Source: Trichoplax sp. H2 (Eukaryota; Placozoa; Uniplacotomia; Trichoplacea). From it: DNA of 64,000 nucleotides. Within the stretch, counting starts at the first letter, position 1. Each line of letters opens with the position of its first letter. Below are positions 12,534 through 25,208 of this stretch, one piece after another. The stretch is taken from assembly GCA_003344405.1 (NCBI GenBank), contig NOWV01000099.1:186001-250000 (forward strand). The letters run 5' to 3'. The position numbers and the translations under genes are program-made. The notes below the pieces were generated by a model that saw only the letters and a list, made by a program, of their open reading frames with translations, had not been told where the DNA came from and did no database searches.

Positions 12534-13415
12534 TTAAAATTCTGCCGATAACGCAGTGGTAAAAGCCCTAGGCCTAGGTTTGATCGGAGGAAAATCTGTA
12601 TTTTTAGCCTTACCTACCTTCGTAGGATTTTCATCATTAGCTGTGAATATACTTGTAGGATCAGATACAGTAGTCGCTCTTAAACGTCTTCTATTGTCGG
12701 AGCAGCTTTGTGTTCTCGATCGTAAATGATAGTTTTTACTCAATAGTATCGATTGATCGTCAGTTTTTTCTTTATTTAATTCTTTTAGCTTTAATTGGAA
12801 TAATTCATCGGTTGAAATTGCCTTACTTGGTGATTTTGGCGTGTTTTTACTTGCCGGAATAGTTAGATACCGTGTATCGGCTCTCTTCTTTAACAGTGCA
12901 GATCGTGCCTTCAAAGCTTTACTTGATCCATCTGTATTAGATCGGCAGCGTAAATCTACTGAATTAATTTTAGGTAGAGTTTGCGCTAATCTATATCCAC
13001 TTTTGCCTAGTTGATCTGGATCAGTAAAGGTACGAACTCTCTCTAAATCAGAAAGGCTGTCTTCAAAGTTGTCCTGCGTAGCTTGCTCAGCGTGGTATTT
13101 TTCTTTCAGATGATCGGTGCGTTTCTTTAATAAAGTTAACGAATCTGAGTGGCTGATAACTCTTTTACTAGGTGACGACTTAACATCCTTAACAAATAAC
13201 ATACGGTCATAAAATAACGCTTCCGTTGTCGATTGCATTTTATTATAAAGCCACCGGATATCCATCTTGTCATTATATATCTTGCTTAAGTTTTTATCAT
13301 TGACGCGCCTCATCTCCCGTAATTTTCCTTCTAAGAGTCTATCTTCTTTCATGTTGCTAACACAAGCACGATCGAATTTGTGGCCCGATAGCAGAACGTT
13401 TGAAGATTTTGCCAT
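12534..13415 (-). CDS. Uncharacterised intronless protein, 293 aa
   Basis: An 882-bp uninterrupted frame in AT-rich DNA is unlikely by chance. The product is hydrophilic and basic overall, with no signal peptide or membrane segment. Residues about 20-75 are charged and probably helical (REMRRVNDKNLSKIY region). The centre is Ser/Lys/Arg-rich and probably disordered (SSKALKARSALLKKR, SKNTPKSPSKA). The end has a proline-rich basic patch (FPPIKPRPRAF). I recognise no domain. Candidates such as a cytoskeletal, ciliary or nuclear scaffold protein are guesses. The start is the first methionine (MAKSSN), preceded by an AT-rich leader. No GT-AG interruption is needed. It is isolated, about 3 kb from PUS3 and 4.5 kb from the claudin-like gene. 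Confidence 0.7.
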   Translation of the reverse strand: MAKSSNVLLSGHKFDRACVSNMKEDRLLEGKLREMRRVNDKNLSKIYNDKMDIRWLYNKMQSTTEALFYDRMLFVKDVKSSPSKRVISHSDSLTLLKKRTDHLKEKYHAEQATQDNFEDSLSDLERVRTFTDPDQLGKSGYRLAQTLPKINSVDLRCRSNTDGSSKALKARSALLKKRADTRYLTIPASKNTPKSPSKAISTDELFQLKLKELNKEKTDDQSILLSKNYHLRSRTQSCSDNRRRLRATTVSDPTSIFTANDENPTKVGKAKNTDFPPIKPRPRAFTTALSAEF

Positions 13416-16400
13416 TTTTCAATTCACTATTATGTAACTTAATTGTCGTTAATATTAATCACTGCAGGTAACTAGAAAGTTGTAAAATCAATTTAAATCG
13501 TGCATCAAGGACAATAGCTAGGCATTGCACTAATTAAGCATCTGCAAGATATCATTGAAAGATTATTTTAAACATTTATCGGCAGCTTAGGATACGCTAT
13601 CGAATTTATTTTCGATCTTCGTTAGTCCATCATATCAAACTACTACAAACCTCAAAACGCAAGACAAAAATTATTATACTACGCGTAACTAGTGCCTATT
13701 TATAAAAGTCGAGCATGATACTACGATACGGTTCAAAGCCTTATTATAATCGGAAATTATTTCATATTAATCACAACTATTATTATGTAAATTGAGAGTA
13801 CGGATTTGAATTTATAACAATGCCCATTAGCTATAATGACTATGCAATTAACAACTCCACGGTGAACAACAACAGAAGGGTTTTTTACAAATACGCTTAA
13901 TTAACTCAGAATGATATTTATCTCTAAAAAATTAACTGACATTTGACTTTGACGCCATCCTATTCCTATGCCTATTACATTAGTCAAAGGCAAGTTTGTT
14001 TGCGCGGTATTGTAGTAGCTAATAAATGACCACAAGCTTCATCACAACAATATTACCGAAAATCCTACATGGTGTGATCGGACGACGTCAGCTATTAAGC
14101 AATTGCTTTTGTACTTCAATATTTTATGTCCAATGATTAGAAATGTTAAAATAAACTAGAAGTTTGCTGCTATGTAAGCTACTGCTTTCTATTCTATAGC
14201 TTTGGATCCAAATGTACAGTACATAAGTAATTAAATAAATTTATCCAATGGGTCCAATGGAAATCGTTAATATCATGTACATAAAAGTGATAATCATAAC
14301 TAGTCATAATTTTGCAGTTCACTTCAGTTGCATATTAGCAGGCTTATGAAATTAAACGGAAATTGGTCCCGAGAGCTGATGATAATTTTTATAGATAGCA
14401 GATACTAGAGTTTGTACTCTAGAACTTTACACTAGCAGAATTACTTTTTAGAGACGTTATCAGACTCTGACATTGAAATATCTTAGAAAATACGACACCA
14501 GAATGGCGATATTTTATTCCCCCAAAGTCTCTTCATTAGCTGGCTTTTAATGAACTAGCCCTGCTTCATTCAATTATACACATATTTCTTTCGTTCCCAT
14601 ACTTTATTATATGAATAAAGTAGTTAACCAGGATATTATTTATCAAAATGAACTTCATGGTATACCATAGAAAATTACAGATCTTAGCGCACCGTAGTAT
14701 CTAAAATATTAAAACCTGCATGCAGATTAATTAAAATTGCTGACGAAAGAAAATACAAACTCTTCAGTTACAGGGCTTACAGTAATTTTAATTTATTTAT
14801 TTTCGTTTCACTAGAATCGTAAGTCAGATTGTTACGTAACTTGTAGTGTTGTAACAGTTATATTTGATTTTTTGGGAACTTTGAATTAGTCACGCGGAAA
14901 CTGTTTTCAGTAACAATAGTATTTCTACTTACGTGTATTCTATCATATTTTGTCAATTTATACTGAAAATATAGCTGTACGTTAATTGGATAACATAGAC
15001 GTAATTCCTTTTAAGGTCTACTCCATGCAGAAAAGATTAAATCTTTTGAACTGTAAACTGTGATACTTCATGACGTAAACTTACTTTATACAATACATAA
15101 TTAAATCTGGAGAAGTACAACATTTATACGCTAGAAAAGTTTCATTAAAAGTCTACGCTTTTAACCATAAACATACAGTTGATTGCAGGTCACTAGAAAA
15201 CGTTAAAGTTCAGATAATAACATAATCGCTTGGATGATGCAAAGGTTCATTAATCATAGGAATTTAATCAAATTTCAACCTTATGCTTTGATTTCTATCT
15301 GTGGAAATATAAGAGGCAGATTTCGCTCCTAGAATAGTTACAATTTATGATTTTAAAAATATTTTAAAAGAATCTTATTAAGACTTTTTAATTCTGAATA
15401 GGTGTCGATTACTTTTTGTAACACTATCCATAGAGCGTAGTTTACGTAAATATAATAGGTTATATTCACTGCCTACGAATGTAGTAATAAAATACAGATT
15501 GCTGTTCGATAAAATGAATGTAATAATATGCCTATGATACACCGATGATCATGTTGCATTTAATTTTACAATTTGCGATTTTATATAGTATATCATTACG
15601 TGAGCGTACCCTTTGCAGTATTTGTCATCTACATAAACAGTTACATAAACGTTTTGATCTTACGCAAGGTTGTCACTAAGATAAACTTAAGCTCTAGTTT
15701 TAATTAAACTGTATTCATGCTCTTGTTATTTATTTATAACACTAAATATCAATAGTAGATTATACTACGAGGTATTGCATCATGAATTAGCTATAGCTAA
15801 GATGTGCATAGGCGCATTAGCTCACCCATGTATTGCAACTGTCGGCTCTTTCTTTATTTCGTTTTGATTGCTCAGAATCACGTCATAAGTTTACTTTATA
15901 CTTTAGGCTGTAAAATAGGATATAGATAAGATCTATCTTATAGCATAAAGTTAATTTAGCCTTATGTACACATGTTGACTATATCAAAGCAGACCGATGG
16001 ACTTCATTTCCATAAATCGGCCTTTGATATACAAGAATGTTCCGATAGTCATCTAAGGCTGAAAGCGCATAAAGATAACTTTCTTGATGCGACTGTATAA
16101 TTTTGTTAACATTTGGCTATTAATAAACTGGTCCTAATATTATAAGTAAATTAGAGAGTAATCAGCAGCGACTATTAAACAACTTATGACTGTAGTTATT
16201 TATACACTAGTAAGCAAACAGCTAACATTTGTAGATTACCTATCGTTTTGGTTCTATTTTTTGGTAATGTACGAGTGTTTAAAGTACTGCATAGACAACA
16301 TGGTAGGTTTGACGTAGTAAGCTAAAAAAATTTCTTTGAAGCACTCTGAAATATTTTTAATTCTTTATACTTTTAAACTCACGTAGTATTTACCGAATTG

Positions 16401-17740
16401 AATTCATGTAGCTTGTTATTTCAACATGAACTAAGTAAATTTAGATAATGCTTATTTGTATTAAAAGCAGCAAAATCAATAACATACGCCCGAATATCTA
16501 TGAGCGTATTTTGCCATTTATAGTAGGTAGTCGATTTTCGATACATGTACAGTACAGTGCAGTATACGGTACAGTGCATATTTGACAATGAAGGAGAAAT
16601 AGCTAAATAAAGCCATATGTAACTTGTCAATGTCGATACTGTCAGAATGAGAGGATTTGAAAATTAATTTTGAAGCCGATTTGCTTGATCCTAATCTACA
16701 TCCATGTTTTATACTTAACGAAATCAGCTTAAAGGTACAAAAATAATATAAATATAAATATGTCGTAATGAAATAAGGAGAAAATTTCTATAATAATACT
16801 ATTCATGTCTTATTTCGAGTGGGGTAAAAAAGTATTGTCTCCTAGACCTGGGACCTTCGTTTTAGCCATGATTGGGATAACTGGGTTAAGATTAAAGAAG
16901 CAATAGCAGACCGATCATTGTGAGGCTGACAACTAAATAGTTTATATTTGAAGTTTTAAAGGCAAATTGAGCATATTAAAAATTAAGACGTTGGTTTACT
17001 TTACTGATGTTATACTTATGATAAAATCGGGGTATCATAGTGCAGCAGCGTTTAGCTAGCTGTATAAGATATTTATTTATTAATTTTATGTATGTACTAT
17101 CATGCTTCAATTATTTTGCAATCTTAGATTAGAGATTATCTCTTCATTTAAAATTTTATTCATTTAAGACAATATTATACCGCGAAATCTCAATCTCAAT
17201 ATAACTAACAAGAGGGTTACCTACATCTCTAGAATGATCTCGTTACGATAAGGAAATCCAATAAAATTGCCGAATTTATTGTCTGTTTTTCATAGCTGAA
17301 TAGCCAACTTATACTAAATTTATTTAGAAATCAATAAAGCAATATTTTACTGAAGTCATACAGTAGTCTGTTCGATACGTATGTATATATTAACTCGAAC
17401 TTAAATTTTTAAGCCTTGGCTTGCATTAACAGAAAATTATCAACATTATTTGTGGTTAAATGAATGTAACGAAAAGGAGTTTTATTCGAGTTTCCAGTAA
17501 ATACCCGCAAATATGGGTTCTATTAAAATTTATCCAGTATTTAACAGTAATTATTAGGATATGATTACAATTGCATGTTGCGCAGGTTTACAAATGAAAA
17601 AGTAGGTTAAACTACAAACCGATGGATATGTATCTTCTGTGACCTGAAACTATAACTTTTGGATTATAACGTTTTCTTTTAAGATCTCTTACTTCTAGTT
17701 GGTCATAGTGTTGGCTATGTTTGCTGTTTATCATGATATC
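13416..17740. other. Gene-poor AT-rich stretch
   Basis: No open frame or exon series that I can support on either strand. The longest frame (minus, 16421-16630) overlaps a CAGTAC-rich patch near 16547-16575 and looks spurious. No tandem array stands out. Confidence 0.4.
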
Positions 17741-17746
17741 TTTATT
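17741..17746 (-). terminator. Candidate poly(A) signal of the claudin-like gene
   Basis: TTTATT on +, AATAAA on the gene strand, about 150 bp beyond the stop at 17895. Confidence 0.4.
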
Positions 17747-17894
17747 TTATTGATAATTAAGCAGTCTTCTAGATAAGAAATCCCAAGATAGTGCGTAGTC
17801 TTGTTGATAGAAAGTCATGGAGATACCATATACAAGCTGATTCTTGGATTAAAGATGTCTCTTTTCTCAATTATGGCGACTTTTTCCTTCTTGT

Positions 17895-19347
17895 TTATGC
17901 CAAAATTCGATATTGGTACATTTGACAAGTATCTATAGCCATCATCATGCTTACAGTCATGCATAGTGCTACATGTGTCCAGCCGACAAAGAATGTCCAA
18001 CCAAAATACAAATTTGCCGTTTGGCGCTCGTAAATAACATATAGAACGAGTGCAGTGATGGAAGCTATAGCTATAATATAAAAAAAAATTTGAAAGTAAT
18101 TGGTCACTGAGGAGATAAAATTAAATCAATCATTGATTTATCAATTTATCTTTTTATCTTGTATCTTAGTAGCCAAACTGATCATAAGAAATAGCGGTGT
18201 TAGAAACTAAAATAATCAAAGGCGTATACAATATTCACATTTTATTAAGAAATTTTTTGGACTCAGTTATTACAACGTAATGTGCAGCAATTTTTGTTTT
18301 AAAATGTATAAGATTATCTCTGTTAAAAACTTGAAAATTTTTCTGTAACTGGATTGGATCAACCGGTCGATCTATTCGCTATACTGGGTAATAGGGTAGT
18401 ATTACAGTAAGTTATCCCTTAATGTAGGAAAGCAAAAACACTTCCCTCTCTTGGAATAATTGATATAGTGGATTGTTCAATAAATTAATAAAAGTAGGTC
18501 GATTTACTCTGTAAGACAGAAATTATATTCTTGAGTAGCAAGAACTTTTTAATCGAACAGATTTTAAAATCAATTTCGGTAACGAAAAGTTTAATTAAGC
18601 AATCACGCGTTGTTCAATGCTTAAAACTTTCCTCATGTACTACTCTTACCATTAAAGAAAGAAATGGCGGAACTTATTTGTGCCCATCTCTTCTTTGCTG
18701 TCCATAGTGTAAGGAAGATTGAAATGAAAGAGAGGAAAGATAGAACACTACCAGCAATCATGATTAATCTGATCGCTAGTAACCAGTCTAATTTATAAAT
18801 GGGTAGATAGTATTAAAAATTGTTTATAGAGAAATTTATATCGTGGTAAAATTATTACTATTTAATGCGGTATTCCTAATATATATTTCAAATCGGTAAT
18901 TATGATATAATCTTTATGAAAGATTTAATTTGTAAAAATAACCATTATAATCAAAGCAAGCTAGTCTGTATTAAATTGGATCCAATTTAATTTTCACATG
19001 AAACAAATCGACTTACTTGGGATGACAAGGTAATTATAGCAATAGGTCTCGGCATTATATAAATCAGAGCAAACAATCCATAGCCCCGAGTAAGTACGAA
19101 GATTTGATGTAGCCAATTCTGTAATAGACCATACTGGAGCGGTTATTGCTACCGCGCAACAAGCCATAGAAATAAAACTCACTATCATAGAAATTATTTC
19201 TATGATTTTGGGAAAACACAAGCATGTCGGTACAGATCTATTTCCATCGTCAGAACTTATTGTAGATCTTAAGTTACTAGTCGATGCTGTTGGAATTGTA
19301 GAAGATTGAATAGACGGCGAAAATCCACCAGATTTAAATGCTTTCAT
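17895..19347 (-). CDS. Claudin/PMP22-superfamily four-transmembrane protein, 3 exons
   Basis: Exons: 19347-19017, 18787-18650, 18070-17895, all phase-1 junctions; 214 residues. Claudin-fold proteins span the membrane four times and build paracellular barriers, septate junctions or channel subunits. Visible: a cytosolic Ser/Thr-rich N-tail (about 45 residues, longer than in classical claudins), TM1 about 47-72, then the first extracellular loop with W73, GLW (88-90), C93 and C103. The GLW-to-cysteine spacings (3 and 10) match the claudin W-GLW-C-C signature. TM2 is about 114-138 after AIRLIMIAG, TM3 about 148-171, and TM4 about 180-203 starting in FGWTFFVGW. The C-tail is very short and I see no PDZ-binding end. 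Clarin, EMP or TMEM relatives are possible alternatives; the superfamily assignment is firmer than any one subfamily. Confidence 0.8.
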
Positions 19348-21219
19348 AGCTATTTAATTATTCCTGTTTAGCTTATCGCTACAAGAATTTGTCTCGTATA
19401 AAAAGTGGATTAAATCATATCCGTACAAATGTCGACAATTCCTAAAGGGTATTTTAATGAAATTTTTTAGATTATAGTGAACAACGCCGCTATTTTATTT
19501 TTAGCAATTTTTTGAAAGTTGATTTTTGAAGCACGTTTACTGTAACAGCTTTCTGCCGTTTCATTGGATGTTGTGATAGAATAACTTCAATGTAATGTAA
19601 ATAGACAATACAATTCGCTCGTGATGGAAAACATCGATAAATTGAACGAAGATTATCGAGGAATTAAACTTATCTTTCTTTGCTATGAAGTAATACTACA
19701 ATAGCAAGATACTCCTTGAGAGATAATACCTCTTTTTGAAATTTTTGTATCACCTCATCGGTAGAATAGAGGGATGTCAGTTACATTTAGAAACCATATT
19801 AAGGTACAATGTAACTCTGACGGTTACATTTTATCCATAGTTAGATAATCCTATTTAGTGTACAAAAGAAAGAATGATGTGATTCTCTTCCCATATTAAG
19901 GTACAGCATAACTCTGACGATTATATGTTGTCCATAGTTCAATGATCCTATTTAAGGTACAAAAGAAAGAATGTTGCGATGATGCTCATCTGTAGTTAAT
20001 TTAATATCGCTACCTAAAATAACAGTATTTAGGTACTGTAGAAATGTGACAGCTCTATACTTTATCTCAAATTACATTAATATTATTAATTAATGACTAT
20101 ACCCTCTTGTATTATGTATCATATATTTAACGGTTGCACAATGTTATCATTATATTCAAATTGCTGTATTCTATTATCCTATGCAATTTATATGATCGCG
20201 TGGTGGCATCTTCCTGGCTTTTATGACCATGTCGTCGTTTTTATAGACATAACGGCAGTATCAGTCATTTTAAAAGATTAGATTATGTTATAATTATTAC
20301 TGCTAACAACTTTACATTCTTTGTCTATGGTACTCAAGATAGCCATGTACTTACATCATTTTAAAGATAGGAGTATTATCCGCAATCTACAACAGGGCAA
20401 TGTCTTGATATTCTGTATATAAGAAATGCACTTTACGTATTGTAGGAGCTATCAATATTTATCCTGGCGATCACAGATTACAATACCTGTTCTACTGTAT
20501 TATGGTAGACTTTTAAGTCAATTCGGGAAATCATGCCTACAACCCTAGAACTATTGGTCAATATAAAACTTGAGAGATTATAAACGCATCCAGAAAAATA
20601 ATTATTCATTTTTTTACTCGAATATGTCAAGAGCAGACCTGAAGCAAGTGAAATATACAGTACCGTAATATTTTAGAGTCTGGAAATGGTATTTGGCTTT
20701 GTAGTGCTCCGCATTCCATATTCTATAATTCCTCCTTTGCTCAAAGTGAAAATAAAAGTAATTTTCGATATCGTACGCCGCTTGTTGTGATACCAGCAAT
20801 AGCTGTAGTATACTCGTAATACACATAATTGCACCAGATGAGCGTTAAAAAGTCCCAAATTGTCAGCGCTGTAATAATTCGTATGTCATCGATACAAGTA
20901 CTAAGCTTTAAAAATACAATTTTTATTTTTTAGACCGCTCTAATTTAGTTCATTAATATTAGTTCTTAATCTTGATTGACGAACCATATTCCTATGGATA
21001 ATATTACATGCGAAACCTTGCGTTCAGCTACACGTTCCCTGATTGACTTTTCGATAATTATAATAAATAATGGATTTTGTTTGATTAGCAAATTGTGAGC
21101 AGAGCAGCATAATATGCAACTGTACATGCATTACGTTAAGACTGACTACGTATACTCTATCCAAACATCTTTGTACATTACTGCATAAATCCGTTTTAAA
21201 GTGCTCATGTTGTTACCAG
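19348..21219. other. Intergenic stretch with one two-copy repeat
   Basis: No gene is supported. It contains a two-copy repeat at 19794-19972 (separate entry). Short minus-strand frames at 20614-20858 overlap each other and show no family resemblance. Confidence 0.4.
19794..19972. repeat. Two-copy tandem repeat, period 97 bp
   Basis: Both copies begin CCATATTAAGGTACA (19794 and 19891), continue with an AACTCTGACG block and end with GTACAAAAGAAAGAATG. Substitutions between them show that the duplication is not recent. Confidence 0.8.
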
Positions 21220-21746
21220 GAACTTTAATGGTAATTCCTTTCGATATAGATATTAGTACAGCTAACTGTACTACCTTGCAAGTGCATAAAAAAGACATGC
21301 AGGTATTACTGTAATGTTGCACCTCGCTAGGGACGACAGTACCTGTTGTATTTTGTTGCGAATAACATTAGTAGATTTTTAAGCTTCAAGGAACTTTTTA
21401 GTAATAAATTCATTTAGGAAAGTACAGCCTCTTTTTAAATTAATTATCGTAGCTGACTTTACTCATTGAGTTGCAAGGTTGGATTTTGTACAGTATCATG
21501 GACTTCTCGAAGAATCTTCTTGTGACACAGAGGAAAACGCTATTACTCTTCGTTAAGTTTCTTTGGATGGACATTATTTGGCCTAATTTGTGTCCAATGG
21601 TTGATTACCTTATTTTAGTATGCAGACAGTCGATTTTGAATAGACTGATTTTTTCTAAATTAAGTAATATTCCATTGATTCCTTTGCCTGTTGCTAAGCT
21701 CTGCTTGGAAGCAGTAACTTTAGATCCTCAATGTTATTCAAATTAA
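21220..21746 (+). CDS. Possible 3' exons of an unknown gene
   Basis: Two pieces can be joined: 21220-21302 (phase-1 entry after an acceptor, donor CAG|gtatta) and 21451-21746 (acceptor gtag|CTG, stop TAA). Together they give about 125 residues with no internal stop, rich in Leu/Ile, ending in IPLPVAKLCLEAVTLDPQ. The helical, leucine-rich pattern is compatible with HEAT-like repeats, but I recognise no family and found no upstream exons. An alternative removes 21552-21618 as an intron, with exon 1 starting at 21478, and is also phase-compatible. This may be a real unknown gene, a relic or chance. Confidence 0.3.
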
Positions 21747-21869
21747 TGCGATTGATTTAGAAAACAGACAGGAAAATCCGCTGAGTAACTAACTATTTGT
21801 TGACATTTTCGGCCTCAGGTGGTATGAAAAGTCCGCCCATCCGAGGCGAGTATTCCGTCTAGGTATACA

Positions 21870-21895
21870 GTACAGTACACTATAGTGTACTGTAC
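21870..21895. repeat. Perfect 26-bp palindrome
   Basis: The two 13-bp halves (21870-21882 and 21883-21895) are exact reverse complements with no spacer, centred on CTATAG. A run of (TACTG)n units follows to about 21950. Confidence 0.9.
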
Positions 21896-22385
21896 ATTGT
21901 AGTATACGCACTGTACTGTACTGTACTGTACAGTACTGTGCTGTCCTGTATTGGGACATTTAGAAGAAAATTCTCTTTTTACAAGTCCGTCCAATAGTCC
22001 AAGACTTTCTAGACTGGGACTGCTCAAGTACAAATACAGTATTCTACCTATTTTCCATCTTCCACATCTCTCTCTCTCTAAAACTATAACCCCGGGGGGG
22101 GGCATAATACTGTATAGTAAGAGAGAGAGAGAGACAACTGTAGACGGTGGAAAAAGGGGAAACATTTTTAATTGAGTAACACTAGTCCCTGCTCTGAATG
22201 TGTTAATGTGCATCTTCAGAAAAATCGGACGGAAGGAAATCCACTCCATCTCCACTTGCTAGTGTGTTCAACTTCCAATTCAACTTGACACAGGCTGACG
22301 TTACTGTTGAATGACCTACCAGGCCCGGTCCGGTCTGGCCGTCTAAAGGTGCATGTCAAGTAAACGTGAACTACAGCATACTCTA

Positions 22386-22465
22386 CCTAGTATACAGTAC
22401 AGTGTACTGTACACTCAGTGCAAAGGTAGTACAGTACAGTATATTATTGTACTGTATATTGCATC
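22386..22465. repeat. CAGTAC palindrome cluster
   Basis: Several near-perfect short inverted repeats, for example TACAGTAC near 22430 paired with GTACTGTA near 22449. It is the same motif family as at 21870-21895 and 10255-10440. Confidence 0.6.
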
Positions 22466-24737
22466 TAGAGAGTATAGTATGGATCAGGATAGGTTTAAAA
22501 GGCGCATTGAGAATTCATTGAAGCAAAGTCGGAAAAGTCCCTTTGAAAAAATGTTACATTTTTAGTGGCAGGGCATTGCTTTCCATCAGTTAATTGATTG
22601 ATTACCTTGCTGATAGTTTCTTTCCATCTTAACCCATTTAAAGGCAAATTTAGATAGTGGTCAAGACGCGAGTTTAGAGAGCGTCGACTTTTGCAGGTAC
22701 TGTATATTGCAATTTCATTGACAAGGTGGAAAAGTAGTTGGTACAGTTGGCTTTCCGTTCGAGCTATTTATTGAATAGACACGTCAGCAATACTAGCAAA
22801 TTGATCGTTTTGGCCAGCTTACAACGAGATCAATGCAGTTATAAAACTAGGCTGCAATACTTATATTCCGGTAAGAATCCTTCAATAAATCACTTTAGTA
22901 TTAGTAGCAGACTGTTAAAACAACAAAGCTTCTTGTAATTGACTCCATGTCCAAAAATGAACCTGTGATTCATTTCATAGACCGTCTATGAGCCATTTCG
23001 GTCTAAGCGTATGTACACAGGAGCAGAGAAATCCTTGGATTCATTTATTATCACTACATGTAAACTGCATAACTTAACTTTGTGGATAGTTTTGAACATG
23101 ACGAAGTAATGCAGTTCTTTTCCCGATGATATCCAAACTGATCAATGACAAGCAATAGGCTAGGATAAGCTGGTTTACGTTCGATACTGGTTAGTAATGT
23201 AAAATATGGATTTCGATCATGATAATGAATTCATAGTTCATTGCATCTGTCAATTGATCATAGCCCCAAATTGGGCTGGTCCACTTTTTTCCACATTGGA
23301 AAGGAGAAAATCATCCATCAACTGAGTTAAAGATATAAATGAGTGTTTGAAAGTAGCTGTAATACTTTGATCAATTGTTCATCAGTTAGTACTGAATGGA
23401 TGATGCAAAGTGATGTTGGACAAGTCGTTGTCTTTACATTGATCAATGATACCGGTAAATGGCAAGAGAGTGAATAGAATGTTGTTTTTAGAAATGAATC
23501 AAGATTACCGGTTATCGCTGGCCAAGACTCTAGGATCCATAACGAGAGTTAACCAAGCCTTAAAACAAGATTATAACTGTACTGTACTGTACTATCCAAC
23601 TCAATAATTTTAATTTTTTTACTGGCTGTTACGTATTTTTGGACATTTTATTATCCAGCAATCGACTACAAAGGGGATTATACTACTGTAAAATACTACT
23701 TCCCCAAACCATTAATTATAACTATAATTACTACTACTTGCGGATTGTAACCATCAACGACTTCTATTGCTATCAGTGTCATCAGTTACTGATCAGTCTA
23801 TACGTGACATATATGTCATATACACTACAATAACTATAAGGCGAATAGCAATGTAGCCTCGCTATCACGAATTCAACCACTTGCTATTTTTCTGCTTTAA
23901 ATATTCTTGATGTAGACAAGGACTGCGCGTCTCTTTCTAGTAGTCCTTAATTTAGACTACTCTTTACTAACTGCAGTTACATGTTTGATAATACGGATTT
24001 GATCAAACACCACATCATAAATGCTTTGGATCAAAACCGTTCATTAATTGTTAATTATAATTATCGCTATATATGCAGGTTGTAGCCATCAAGGATTGTT
24101 ATCCATGTCATACGATTACACAGTATATTACACTATACAGTATACTAGACAGTAAGGTATTTCTTCATTTCACAGTGATTAATTACATAAATATCAGAAT
24201 TTGACTTCGTTTAAATTAAAGAAAGGAGGTGCTTAGAGCACGCATGTAGACCTGATGAAAATTGAATCAGTATGATTATATATATATTATTGTCTGTATT
24301 ATCCTCTAGACCTACAGTATTTTCGTTCAAGTCTTTTGAACCTTGAACCACTATATTTACTGATGTGGAATTAGAACTCTTATTACTTTTTTCAATGGCC
24401 AACATTAAAGGGGATCATCCACACTTCAGAAATTGCTAAACCTTTTAATTTCCTACATCACAAATACTCTTAGCTTGTAAACGCGAAATTAATAAGCTAG
24501 ATAACAAGTCTCATACGGTATACCAGTATCAGGCGATTCTTGGTAACCGCCGCTTGCCCCATGAATGCGCCTATAGAGCTCTTAAATCGCCGTATCATTC
24601 TTTTAAAACACATACAATATAACAATCCAGAGCAGCTTACTCCTTTTTTGCACATATTCAGCGATGTATGATTTTCTTTATTGATTTAATTTTATTTAAA
24701 ATTTACCACTTAATATGCACCCTCATTATTTTTGAAG

Positions 24738-25123
24738 GCCAATATCAATCTGTGATAAACTTAAAGCAAAACACAGAAATTGCTGGCAGTCTTGCATTCT
24801 GTGTCATGTGCAATGAGCAGCAAATGAATGATAACATTGCTGTCTTATATACGTTCACAAATAATTTATTTACAGTAGTCGGGGTATCTCAAAATGGATA
24901 CATCATTCCTTTTCAATTGATAAAAATAAATACTCATTCGATATCAAATTTGCTGCTTCTTTTCATTTTACTTTCTGCTATTTATACGTACAATGAAAAT
25001 ATCTTCTTATTTGACATATTTTATTTTCTTATCTTGTCTCCGAGTGTACAGTATAATGCACGGGTATATCTCGTAAATACCACAACACAAATGAAATTAA
25101 ATGTCCATGTATTGCATTTATAA
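24738..25123 (+). CDS. Possible terminal exons of an unknown gene
   Basis: Exon 24738-24883 (phase-1 entry, donor GGG|gtatct) joins in frame to 25052-25123 (acceptor acag, stop TAA). The result is about 72 residues with a natural composition: alternating hydrophobic, beta-like stretches such as NIAVLYTFTNNLFTVVG. Both junctions are canonical and the phases agree, which supports a real gene end. I found no upstream exons and recognise no family. The stop is only 85 bp before the GOLIM4-like start, so the two would be tandem on one strand. Confidence 0.3.
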
Positions 25124-25208
25124 TTATAATTTAAATATTTTGTAGATTGTATCTCGCAATTGCGGAATAGATATCTGGCTCAAGTTTTGCCGTGTCCATT
25201 AAATTACA

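Larger units (their letters stand above)
21747..24737. other. Intergenic stretch with palindromes and microsatellite
   Basis: Contains the 21870-21950 and 22386-22465 palindromic clusters, a CT-rich tract near 22068-22080 mirrored by a GA tract near 22118-22134 around a G8-type run, and a few protein-like frames (22481-22565, 22645-22696, 22738-22938) that could not be joined with consistent splice phases. No gene is called. Confidence 0.4.

Noticed and set aside
22353-22938. Protein-like + strand frames at 22481-22565, 22645-22696 and 22738-22938
   Set aside because: They look natural in composition, but no combination of donors and acceptors joins them in a consistent phase.
24211-24405. 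Minus-strand 64-residue frame
   Set aside because: The first half looks natural, but it has no partner exons, no family and no convincing donor.
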